Shown: one piece after another, positions 1 to 6,384 of the stretch | Position numbering within the stretch: the first letter of the stretch is position 1 | Layout of the letters: each line of letters opens with the position of its first letter | From: CAZHOV01 sp964534315 | Lineage (GTDB): Bacteria > Bacteroidota > Bacteroidia > Chitinophagales > Saprospiraceae | DNA: 7,861 bases | Assembly (NCBI GenBank): GCA_964534315.1 | Contig: CAZHOV010000219.1 | Span: 1 to 7,861, forward strand | Reading direction: 5' to 3' | Notes under the pieces: generated by a model | The model's input: only the letters and a program-made list of their open reading frames with translations | Databases searched by the model: none | What the model was told of the DNA's origin: nothing | Program-made: the position numbers and the translations under genes

Positions 1-1
1 C

Positions 2-55
2 GAACTGGAGACTCCGACGAACAAAGCAACGAAGAAGATGATTGTTATTGAATAA
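2..55 (+). CDS. possible C-terminal end of a gene entering from the left (T9SS-like tail)
   Basis: Frame 2 is open from the window edge to a TAA at 53-55 and reads ELETPTNKATKKMIVIE. The pattern of a short beta strand, a polar turn, then TKK followed by hydrophobic residues and a final Glu resembles the end of the type A sorting domain that sends Bacteroidota proteins through the type IX secretion system. Only 17 residues are visible, so the resemblance is weak. Frame 1 is also open, to a TGA at 49-51, and gives an acidic tail (DEQSNEEDDCY); it cannot be excluded. The intrinsic terminator 30 bp downstream supports a plus-strand gene ending here, whichever frame is used. Confidence 0.35.
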   Translation, partial: ELETPTNKATKKMIVIE

Positions 56-84
56 ATTTTGTGAGCAATATTAGGGGATTTGGT

Positions 85-118
85 AGCCAGCTGCTCTCGG
101 GCAGCTGGCTCTTTTTTT
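85..118 (+). terminator. Rho-independent terminator of the upstream gene
   Basis: A perfect 10-bp GC-rich stem (AGCCAGCTGC at 85-94 pairing with GCAGCTGGCT at 101-110) closes a 6-base loop and is followed, after one C, by seven T residues at 112-118. This is a textbook intrinsic terminator on the plus strand. It isolates the gene ending near position 55 from the regulator pair starting at 208. Confidence 0.9.
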
Positions 119-207
119 ATATCTTTCAGGTGTTTTCTGAATTTCTCTTACCTTATATTCATACTCTTTTGTACATTTAGATGAATAAGTAAACAACAGG
201 ATCTAAA

Positions 208-1221
208 ATGAAGCGAAAAACCAATTTTCAAAAAGCCATTTTTGATGGTATAATTGAAAAGGTCGGGAAAAAGTCTGCAGCTACAGAGTTGATTGCCAAG
301 AAATTGGAGATAAGTAAAGATGCAACGTACAGAAGATTACGTGGAGAAACTTTTTTGACACCACAAGAAATTGCCATATTGGCAGAAGCGTTCGATATTT
401 CGTTAGATACAATCGTTAATCCATCTTCTAAAAAGATTGGTTTTGAATTCAATCAGTTTTCGGATACGATTATCGGTTTTGACGGCTTCATCGACGGCGT
501 ACTCAACCGGGTAAAATTACTGGCAGCTGATAAAAGTACGGAACTATTTTATGCCACTCATGAAATTCCCTTGCTTCAGTATTTTTTCTTTCCCGAATTG
601 CTGAAATTTAAACTTTATGTATGGGGGCAAATTGTTTGGGAAAGCTACTTCCTAAAAAATAATAAGTTTTCATTTGACTTAATTCCTCATCCATTCTTAG
701 CAAAAATTGAGCAAACCTGTAATTATTACTGCCAGATCCCTTCCACCGAATTTTGGAGTACTTCTTTATTTGAAAACACCCTCAACCAAATTTATCACTA
801 CTACAAAAGCGGAGACTTTGAACGGGAAGAAGACGCCTTTTTCCTGATCGACCAATGCCTGCAATTAAGTAAACACATGCGAAACATGGCCAAAGAAGGA
901 CAGAAGTTTGTTCCTGGAGAGTCTGTTTCAAAAGATACTTCTTCTTTATTTAATTTATACAATAATGAAGTGGTGTTTTCAAATATTGTTATTTTAGCGA
1001 AAACCGATCATAAAAAGTACACCTTTTCAACCTATTGTAATCCAAATTTTCTGCAAACTTCAGATGAAAAATTCTGTTCCTATACCTACGACTGGTTCCA
1101 ATTGTTAATGGAAAAATCATTATCAATTACCAGGCATGGGCAAAAAGAAAGACAGCGGTTTTTCAATATCTGCGATCAGAAAATAAAAAAAACCAAAAAA
1201 TTATTAGAGGTAAGCAGCTAA
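208..1221 (+). CDS. helix-turn-helix protein, first of a tandem paralogous pair
   Basis: This 337-residue protein is a probable cytoplasmic DNA-binding regulator; its target and signal are unknown. Residues about 23-70 form an XRE/BetR-like helix-turn-helix: a helix containing ATELIAKKLEIS, then the recognition segment DATYRRLRGETFLT, then a helix with AILAEAFDISLD. The remaining 260 or so residues have no catalytic motif I recognise. They contain blocks shared with the next gene: EIPLLQYFFFPEL and FKLYVWG (119-140), FSFDLIP (154-160), STEFWSTSLFEN (179-190) and a C-terminal block around FNLYNNE and DWFQLL. No signal peptide or membrane helix is evident. The ATG at 208 has a weak AGGA at 198-201 with a 6-base spacer. 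TACATTTA (172-179) is one base from the Bacteroidota -7 consensus, but no -33 element was found. The call as regulator rests only on the N-terminal domain. Confidence 0.85.
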   Translation: MKRKTNFQKAIFDGIIEKVGKKSAATELIAKKLEISKDATYRRLRGETFLTPQEIAILAEAFDISLDTIVNPSSKKIGFEFNQFSDTIIGFDGFIDGVLNRVKLLAADKSTELFYATHEIPLLQYFFFPELLKFKLYVWGQIVWESYFLKNNKFSFDLIPHPFLAKIEQTCNYYCQIPSTEFWSTSLFENTLNQIYHYYKSGDFEREEDAFFLIDQCLQLSKHMRNMAKEGQKFVPGESVSKDTSSLFNLYNNEVVFSNIVILAKTDHKKYTFSTYCNPNFLQTSDEKFCSYTYDWFQLLMEKSLSITRHGQKERQRFFNICDQKIKKTKKLLEVSS

Positions 1222-1226
1222 AACTT

Positions 1227-2249
1227 ATGAATGTTGAACCCAATTCATTTCAAGACAAATTGCTGACGGCTATTTTAGAACAATATCCTTCCAAGAACGA
1301 AGGAATTGAAGCATTATCGGAATTGTTACAAGTCGGTACTGACCCTATTTATAAACGCTTGAGAGGAGAAACCATGCTTAATGCTCATGAAGTAGCGCTT
1401 CTTGCCCGCCACTTTAAAATATCGCTCGATCAGCTTGTTTTCGAAGATACTTCACTTTCACTATTTGATTTTAATCCTCAAAAAGCAGAAACTGCTTCAA
1501 TAGATTCCTTCCTATCCAATATTTATGAAAAAACGGAAATGGTTGCCGCCCTTCCGAATTCTTATGTCTACTACGCTTCAGCTGATATCCCTTTTCTATA
1601 TATTATGGGAATACCGGAACTGATCAGTTTTAAGTTTTATGTCTGGGGAACCACCATCTGGAACCTCGATTACATGCAAGAAACGCCTTTTTCGTTTGAT
1701 CTTATTCCTCAAGAAAGTATTGAAAAATCGTTGAAGATCAATGAAATTTATAATTCTTTCCCAACTACGGAACTTTGGGGATTGAGTAGTTTTGACAATA
1801 TCATTAATCAGATCGAATATTTTGTCAATTGTCAGGGGTTTAAAAATCCGGAAGATCCGCTCTTGATTATGGACAAACTGCAAGAACTTATCCAACGTAT
1901 TTCTGTAATGGCGGAGTTTGGTATTAAAGACAATAGCCGATCCCAAAATAACTCAGCTGGTCAATTCAATCTCTACCAAAATGAACTGCTCTATTCCAAC
2001 ACGCTTATTTATATCGACAGTGATTCCGTGCAAACGGTTATGGCCAGCTTCGGAGACCCCTATTTCCTGACCACCCTCGATAAAAAAATTTGCTACCTTA
2101 CCAAAGATTGGTTCCAAAATCTAATCCAAAAATCCAATAGCCTCAGCAACCAGGCTGAACGAAACCGGAAAAGCTTTTTCTATCAACTCGAAAAACTAGT
2201 AGCCAACTCGAAAAAACGAATAGAAGTTTTACTGGATGAATGGGGGTGA
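1227..2249 (+). CDS. helix-turn-helix protein, second of a tandem paralogous pair
   Basis: This 340-residue protein has the same architecture as the gene before it: a helix-turn-helix at about residues 24-71 (GIEALSELLQVGTDPIYKRL, then RGETMLNAHEVALLARHFKIS), followed by the same long domain of unknown function. Matching blocks include DIPFLYIMGIPEL and FKFYVWG (120-141), FSFDLIP (155-161), TTELWGLSSFDN (180-191) and FNLYQNE (247-253) with DWFQNLI (294-300). In the block at residues 116-141, 14 of 26 positions equal the first protein, with no gap. Only 5 bp separate the first stop from this ATG, so the two are almost certainly cotranscribed and possibly translationally coupled. The two proteins may act as a heterodimer or on related signals, which is inference. 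The stop lies 7 bp before a heptamer repeat array, and no intrinsic terminator follows. Confidence 0.85.
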   Translation: MNVEPNSFQDKLLTAILEQYPSKNEGIEALSELLQVGTDPIYKRLRGETMLNAHEVALLARHFKISLDQLVFEDTSLSLFDFNPQKAETASIDSFLSNIYEKTEMVAALPNSYVYYASADIPFLYIMGIPELISFKFYVWGTTIWNLDYMQETPFSFDLIPQESIEKSLKINEIYNSFPTTELWGLSSFDNIINQIEYFVNCQGFKNPEDPLLIMDKLQELIQRISVMAEFGIKDNSRSQNNSAGQFNLYQNELLYSNTLIYIDSDSVQTVMASFGDPYFLTTLDKKICYLTKDWFQNLIQKSNSLSNQAERNRKSFFYQLEKLVANSKKRIEVLLDEWG

Positions 2250-2256
2250 GCAGTTT

Positions 2257-2396
2257 GCAATGTGCAATGTGCAATGTGCAATGAGCAATGTGCAATGTGC
2301 AATGAATAATGAATAATGAGGAATGAGGAATGAGGAATGAATAATGAATAATGAATAATGAGGAATGTGCAATTAGTAATGAATGATGAATAATCT
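2257..2396 (+). repeat. family A heptamer array (20 units, AATG core)
   Basis: Twenty consecutive 7-bp units stay in perfect register from 2257 to 2396. The units are GCAATGT, GCAATGA, ATAATGA, GGAATGA and, near the end, GCAATTA, GTAATGA, ATGATGA and ATAATCT. The AATG core is nearly constant, while the first two bases and the last one vary in blocks. The register is never broken, so growth was by whole units. There is no unique spacer and no dyad symmetry, so this is not a CRISPR. The array fills the gap after the second regulator and runs straight into a family B array. Confidence 0.95.
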
Positions 2397-2400
2397 CCCC

Positions 2401-2509
2401 TTGAACCCTTGAACCCTGGAAACCCTGGAACCCTGGAAACCTGGAAACCTGGAAACCTGGAAACCCTGAAACCTGGAAACCTGGAAACCTGGAAACCCTG
2501 AAACCTTTA
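2401..2509 (+). repeat. family B array (TGGAAACC units) upstream of fmt
   Basis: Short units of 7-9 bp follow one another: TTGAACCC twice, then mixed TGGAAACCC, TGGAACCC, TGGAAACC and TGAAACC. Unit length varies with the number of C and A residues, unlike the strict 7-bp family A. The array ends 13 bp before the fmt start codon, leaving only TTTAAACC and a T-rich stretch. No TAnnTTTG box and no Shine-Dalgarno sequence are seen between array and gene, so the fmt promoter is either within the repeats or further upstream. Confidence 0.9.
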
Positions 2510-2522
2510 AACCTTTTTTATC

Positions 2523-3464
2523 ATGAAGATCGTCTTTATGGGAACGCCAGATTTTGCCGTTCCGTCATTAGAAATTTTAGTAGAAAACGGATATGATATT
2601 GTAGGCGTCATTACCGCTACCGATAAGTGGGGCGGGCGCAATAAGAAGAAGCGGATCGAATCGGCTGTGAAAAAATATGCCCTGGGAAAAGGGCTGCGTG
2701 TATTGCAACCCAAGAACCTCAAAAATCCGGATTTTCAGGAAGAACTGCGTAGCCTGGGCGCTGACCTCCAGGTGGTCGTTGCTTTTCGAATGCTGCCGGT
2801 TGCGGTTTGGGATATGCCTCCCATCGGAACGATAAACCTGCACGGTTCTTTACTACCGAAATACAGAGGTGCTGCACCGATCAATTGGGCAGTGATCAAC
2901 GGAGAGCGAGAAACAGGCGTCACTACCTTTTTCCTAAAACACGAAATTGACACGGGGGATGTGCTTTTTCAGGAGCGGTTCCCTATCGAAGAAAAAGCAA
3001 CTGCGGGGGAAGTGCACGACAAAATGATGCACATCGGTGCCCAGGTAGTACTTAAATCGGTCCAGGCTATTGAGCGGGGCGACTATACCCTGAAACCGCA
3101 GGATGATACGGAAGTAACCAAGGCTCCTAAAATTTTCACCGAGACCTGTGAAATTGATTTCCATCAACCTACCCAACAAGTATTTAACTTTGTCAGAGGC
3201 CTAAGTCCTTTTCCTACTGCCTGGACAACACTCGACGGGCTAAAACTCAAGATTTATAAAGCAGATATGACCTTGGAAGACCATAATCATCCGCCCGGTT
3301 TATTCTTTTCAGACAATAAAAAAGAGCTGAAAATAACCACTAATGATGGTTACCTTCAGCTCCTTGAAGTTCAATTGCAAGGAAGGAAACGCATGGATGT
3401 AAAATCCTTCCTTAATGGATATCAGATCACTACTCACCCAAGAACGGATAGCGATAATCCGTAG
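2523..3464 (+). CDS. fmt: methionyl-tRNA formyltransferase
   Basis: Fmt transfers the formyl group of 10-formyltetrahydrofolate to initiator Met-tRNA in the cytoplasm, allowing bacterial translation initiation. The 313-residue length is normal for the family. The N-terminal Rossmann-like domain begins MKIVFMGTPDFAVPSLEIL. The catalytic triad is visible as Asn105 and His107 in NLHGSLLPKYRGAAP, and Asp143 in HEIDTGDVLF. A basic insertion loop around residues 32-46 (DKWGGRNKKKRIES) matches the tRNA acceptor-stem loop of the family. Residues from about 205 form the C-terminal OB-fold domain, with FVRGLSPFPTAW. The ATG at 2523 gives the expected N terminus, though no Shine-Dalgarno sequence precedes it. 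The last 35 bp, including the stop, overlap the 3' end of the convergent pruA. Confidence 0.97.
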   Translation: MKIVFMGTPDFAVPSLEILVENGYDIVGVITATDKWGGRNKKKRIESAVKKYALGKGLRVLQPKNLKNPDFQEELRSLGADLQVVVAFRMLPVAVWDMPPIGTINLHGSLLPKYRGAAPINWAVINGERETGVTTFFLKHEIDTGDVLFQERFPIEEKATAGEVHDKMMHIGAQVVLKSVQAIERGDYTLKPQDDTEVTKAPKIFTETCEIDFHQPTQQVFNFVRGLSPFPTAWTTLDGLKLKIYKADMTLEDHNHPPGLFFSDNKKELKITTNDGYLQLLEVQLQGRKRMDVKSFLNGYQITTHPRTDSDNP

Positions 3465-5058
3465 GGGGTACAAAGTTTTCTTTAATAGATCGGGCAGATA
3501 TCCAGCGATATAGATTTAATACAGAACCGGCCTTGTCATTGGTACCGGACCCTCTGGCTCCGCCAAAGGGCTGATGTCCGACAACAGAACCGGTTGGCTT
3601 ATCGTTGATATAGAAATTTCCTGCTGCATGTCTCAACACTTCAGATGCCTTTATCGCCGCATGGCGTTCCTTGGCAAAAACAGCTCCGGTAAGCGCGTAT
3701 GGGGAGGTATCGTCAAGCAATTTCAGGGTTTCCTCGTATTCATCTTCGGGATAGACATAAATGGTCAGTACCGGTCCGAAGATTTCCTCGCACATGGTAA
3801 CATACTTTGGGTCTTCGGTTAAAATAACCGTAGGTTCAATAAAGTACCCCTTTGATTTATCGCATTCTCCGCCAAAGATAATTTCTACCTGATCTGATTT
3901 TTTTGCATCTGCGATGTAGGAAGATATTTTATCAAATGCTTTTTCGTCAATAACCGCATTGATGAAGTTAGAGAAATCTTCGGGAGAGCCCATTTTGATA
4001 GAGTCCAGGTCTTCCGCCAATTGCTCTTTTATTTCGGGCCACAGATTGGACGGGATATAAGCTCTGGATGCAGCCGAACACTTTTGCCCCTGAAACTCAA
4101 AAGCGCCGCGCACTAATGCAGTCGAAACTTCTTTTGAATTGGCTGATTTATGGGCGATGACGAAATCCTTACCACCTGTTTCTCCTACGATCCGTGGATA
4201 AGATTTGTACTTACTGATATTATCTCCAATCGTTCTCCATAAGTGCTGAAAGACTCCGGTACTACCTGTAAAGTGTAAGCCGGCAAAATCAGGATGTTCA
4301 AAAATGACTTCCCCTGCAGCCGGTCCGTCAACGTAAATTAAATTGATTACTCCGGGAGGCAGGCCGGCTTCTTCAAACACTTTCATGATCACAATGGCAG
4401 AATAAATCTGAGTAGTAGCAGGTTTCCAAACGACGGTATTACCCAACATGGCCGGGCTTGAAGGTAAATTCCCGGCAATAGCTGTAAAGTTAAACGGTGT
4501 AAGCGCAAAAATAAATCCCTCTAGCGGGCGGTATTCCATTCGATTCCATATCCCGTTTACATTGTTTGGCTGCGCCTCGTAGATTTCTGTCATATATTCT
4601 ACATTGTAACGCAAGAAATCGCATAATTCCGCCACGGCATCGATCTCTGACTGATACGCATTTTTTGACTGCCCCAACATGGTCGCGGCATTTATCGTGG
4701 AGCGGTAAGGACCGGAGAGTAAGTCTGCTGCTTTGAGGAATATAGCCGCCCGCTCCTGCCAGGGCATATTCTCCCAGGAAGCTTTCGCTTTTAATGCCGC
4801 CTCTATAGCCTGCTTTGCATGTGATCCATCTCCCTTGTTGTAGTATCCTAAACAATGATCTAATTCATGTGGCGGATACATCGCCACTTTTTTATCTGTC
4901 GTGACATGCTTACCCCCAATCACCATGGGAACATCAATCTCCTTGCCTTTCATCTCAAGAATCTTCTCGATCAATTCCGTTTTTTCGGGTGAATGCGGCC
5001 CATAACTGTATACAGGCTCATTATAAGCTGGTGGTACTTTAAAATATGCATTTGCCAT
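3430..5058 (-). CDS. pruA: delta-1-pyrroline-5-carboxylate dehydrogenase
   Basis: PruA oxidises glutamate semialdehyde, in equilibrium with pyrroline-5-carboxylate, to glutamate using NAD+; it is the second step of proline catabolism. The 542-residue product is a stand-alone enzyme, not the PutA fusion. Aldehyde dehydrogenase landmarks are complete: TPFNFTA (187-193), FTGSTG (263-268), the glutamate motif GETGGKDF with Glu293, the catalytic Cys327 in FQGQKCSAASRAY, and EEIFGPVL (424-431). The C terminus DYRYPFLGE is typical of Bacteroidota members. I chose the ATG at 5058 (MANAYFKVPPAYNEPV) because it matches the usual family start and follows AAAAAGGA with a 10-base spacer. An in-frame TTG at 5100 would add 14 residues but lies inside the -7 box. 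No putA or proline dehydrogenase is in the window. Confidence 0.97.
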   Translation of the reverse strand: MANAYFKVPPAYNEPVYSYGPHSPEKTELIEKILEMKGKEIDVPMVIGGKHVTTDKKVAMYPPHELDHCLGYYNKGDGSHAKQAIEAALKAKASWENMPWQERAAIFLKAADLLSGPYRSTINAATMLGQSKNAYQSEIDAVAELCDFLRYNVEYMTEIYEAQPNNVNGIWNRMEYRPLEGFIFALTPFNFTAIAGNLPSSPAMLGNTVVWKPATTQIYSAIVIMKVFEEAGLPPGVINLIYVDGPAAGEVIFEHPDFAGLHFTGSTGVFQHLWRTIGDNISKYKSYPRIVGETGGKDFVIAHKSANSKEVSTALVRGAFEFQGQKCSAASRAYIPSNLWPEIKEQLAEDLDSIKMGSPEDFSNFINAVIDEKAFDKISSYIADAKKSDQVEIIFGGECDKSKGYFIEPTVILTEDPKYVTMCEEIFGPVLTIYVYPEDEYEETLKLLDDTSPYALTGAVFAKERHAAIKASEVLRHAAGNFYINDKPTGSVVGHQPFGGARGSGTNDKAGSVLNLYRWISARSIKENFVPPTDYRYPFLGE

Positions 5059-5097
5059 AATGATAATATCCTTTTTGTTAGGTTCTGAAATATGCTG

Positions 5098-5129
5098 CAA
5101 AAGTAGTAATAATAATTAACAATGAGCAA
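5098..5129 (-). promoter_or_regulatory. candidate pruA promoter (Bacteroidota type)
   Basis: On the minus strand TACTTTTG (5105-5098) is an exact match to the Bacteroidota -7 consensus TAnnTTTG. A TTG at 5129-5127 lies 21 bases upstream, within the normal range for the -33 element. That TTG belongs to a heptamer unit of the adjacent repeat; the next TTG at 5122-5120 gives a spacing of only 14. Transcription would begin a few bases after 5098, leaving an untranslated leader of about 35 bases before the ATG at 5058. Confidence 0.6.
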
Positions 5130-5193
5130 TGAGCAATGTGCAATGAATAGAGTGTATTTCATCATTCATTACTAATTATTCATTATTCATTGC
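5119..5193. repeat. family A heptamers in inverted orientation between coaD and pruA
   Basis: Two short heptamer blocks face each other. On the plus strand ACAATGA, GCAATGA, GCAATGT and GCAATGA occupy 5119-5146. On the minus strand GCAATGA, ATAATGA, ATAATTA, GTAATGA and ATGATGA run from 5193 down to 5159. Their outer parts make a perfect 10-bp inverted repeat (GCAATGAATA at 5140-5149, TATTCATTGC at 5184-5193) around a 34-base spacer. The block covers the coaD stop codon at 5178-5176 and approaches the pruA promoter. No GC-rich terminator is seen, so the hairpin may be the only structured element at the coaD 3' end. Confidence 0.85.
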
Positions 5194-5646
5194 CAACACT
5201 ACTTCTTCCGGCAAAAACGGGCTGGCATCCCCGCCTCCTTTTAAAATCTCCCTCACAATAGTTGAACTGATGTGCGAATAGCCCGGCTGGGCGATCAGGA
5301 AAATGGTTTCTAATCCGTTACCGACAATATGATTGAGTTGGGAAATGGTTTTTTCATAATCAAAATCAGACGAATTACGGAGGCCGCGGAGGAGGTATTT
5401 GGCTCCCACTCGTTCGCAGTAATGGGCCGTTAAGCCTTCAAAAGAATCAACTTCTACATTAGGCATTTTGTCGAAAACGGCGTGAAGCCAGCGTAATCGT
5501 TCTTCTTTGGAATACAAACTTTTCTTTTGGGCATTGATCCCCAAAGAAACAATTATCTTATCAAAGAGAGGTTGAGCTCTCAAGATCAGATCGACGTGCC
5601 CAATAGTGATCGGATCAAAAGAACCCGGAAAAATTGCTATTCGCAT
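5176..5646 (-). CDS. coaD: phosphopantetheine adenylyltransferase
   Basis: CoaD transfers AMP from ATP to 4'-phosphopantetheine, giving dephospho-coenzyme A, the penultimate step of coenzyme A synthesis. The 156-residue product is near the usual length. Nucleotidyltransferase landmarks are all present: GSFDPITIGH (8-17) with the TxGH catalytic motif, the substrate loop RGLRNSSDFDYE (87-98), and HISSTIVRE (125-133), the ISSTxVR signature. The ATG at 5646 gives the canonical MRIAIFPGSFDP start, and no Shine-Dalgarno sequence precedes it. The natural end of the fold appears to be near FLPEEVV. The final residues AMNNE and the TAA are encoded by repeat units GCAATGA and ATAATGA, so the gene ends inside a heptamer array. 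The downstream gene pruA probably has its own promoter. Confidence 0.97.
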   Translation of the reverse strand: MRIAIFPGSFDPITIGHVDLILRAQPLFDKIIVSLGINAQKKSLYSKEERLRWLHAVFDKMPNVEVDSFEGLTAHYCERVGAKYLLRGLRNSSDFDYEKTISQLNHIVGNGLETIFLIAQPGYSHISSTIVREILKGGGDASPFLPEEVVLAMNNE

Positions 5647-5669
5647 GTGGTTGGTTTTTTATTTGGGTA

Positions 5670-5677
5670 CAAATCTA
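5670..5677 (-). promoter_or_regulatory. candidate coaD -7 promoter element
   Basis: TAGATTTG on the minus strand (5677-5670) matches the Bacteroidota TAnnTTTG consensus exactly and lies 23 bp upstream of the coaD ATG, giving a leader of about 18 bases. No TTG is found at the expected 19-21 base spacing; the nearest ones are at 7 and 11 bases. The call rests on the -7 box alone. Confidence 0.45.
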
Positions 5678-5739
5678 AAAAATCCAAACAAACGAATAAC
5701 GCTCGAATCACTTTTGTTTTTAAAAAGGTGGGAATTATA

Positions 5740-6282
5740 TTATCTGGCTAAAAGAGAAAAAGAATCCATGAATTTGGAAATCGAAGGGTTGAGCGACATG
5801 CCTTCAAAACAAAAAGCCTGAAGCGCGTAATAGCGATTTCCGATCAAAATAGCTTTTGTCCGGACAACCGATTTATTCTGCTTTCCAAAATCAATCCTCC
5901 AGTGATAACCGGGATATTCCCCCCAATCGGTTGCTGCAGCATACATCAATTCCCCCTGAACACTCTCTACGGCCGTTTCCGCCGACTGCTTGAAAAACTC
6001 TGTCACCAACTCGGTAGAATCACTGTGAATGGCTCCTTCCGGATAATCGCAGTAGCTTACCATGTACAACCAGTTATCGGCTGTTTCTTCTTGCTGAAGA
6101 AAATACACCTCATACTGAATATCTCCAATTGGCGTCTCTACCATCATTTGCTTCCGCTCCATCGCTCCCCCCGGAACCAACACTTCAAAGTTCCCATCAA
6201 TTGACCCAAACCGCTGCCAATTATCTGCCTGCCCAAAAAGAGAATGAGTGACTAACAAAAATAATACTACTAACTGATACAT
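5740..6282 (-). CDS. small exported protein of unknown function
   Basis: I do not recognise the family. The 180-residue product begins with a short hydrophobic segment (VVLFLLVTHSLFGQA, residues 4-19) that looks like a signal peptide cleaved near FGQA. There is no lipobox cysteine, so a soluble periplasmic location is likely. The mature part of about 160 residues opens with a small beta-rich motif (WQRFGSIDGNFEVLVPGG, 22-39), followed by TPIGDIQYEVYF and YMVSYCDYPEGA, and ends with a long helix-like segment SISKFMDSFSLLAR. Two cysteines (78 and 158) could form a disulfide. The strand, turn and helix pattern recalls PsbP/MOG1-like small domains, which is only an impression. The stop lies 93 bp upstream of coaD in the same direction. 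The start codon lies 30 bp from a repeat array. Confidence 0.8.
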   Translation of the reverse strand: MYQLVVLFLLVTHSLFGQADNWQRFGSIDGNFEVLVPGGAMERKQMMVETPIGDIQYEVYFLQQEETADNWLYMVSYCDYPEGAIHSDSTELVTEFFKQSAETAVESVQGELMYAAATDWGEYPGYHWRIDFGKQNKSVVRTKAILIGNRYYALQAFCFEGMSLNPSISKFMDSFSLLAR

Positions 6283-6312
6283 GATCTTTTATTTTTAAAT
6301 GCCAAAAACTTA

Positions 6313-6384
6313 ACCCCTTGTACCTCTGCACCCCCTTGTACCTCTGCACCCCCTTGTACCTCTGCACCCCCTTGCACCTCTGCA
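6313..6384 (+). repeat. four tandem 18-bp repeats
   Basis: Four copies of the 18-bp unit CCCCCTTGTACCTCTGCA occupy 6313-6384. The first begins with A instead of C and the fourth has TTGCACC instead of TTGTACC; otherwise they are identical. The array starts 30 bp upstream of the ATG of the minus-strand exported-protein gene and continues directly into family B units. Because 18 is a multiple of three, the minus strand shows a periodic GAEVQG peptide that is not a gene. Confidence 0.93.

Noticed and set aside
1596..1946. Minus-strand 116-codon reading frame inside the second regulator gene
   Set aside because: It is the shadow of a well-supported plus-strand gene that has a conserved paralogue next to it.
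2257..2509. CRISPR array
   Set aside because: The repeats are contiguous 7-9 bp units without unique spacers, and no cas gene is nearby.
5059..5100. Longer pruA starting at TTG 5100
   Set aside because: That TTG is part of the -7 promoter box, the added residues are not family-like, and the ATG at 5058 has a Shine-Dalgarno sequence and the canonical MANAYFKVP start.
5695..5740. Terminator hairpin between the exported-protein gene and coaD
   Set aside because: The CACTTTTG and AAAAAGGTG parts pair only with mismatches and GU pairs, and no GC-rich stem exists.
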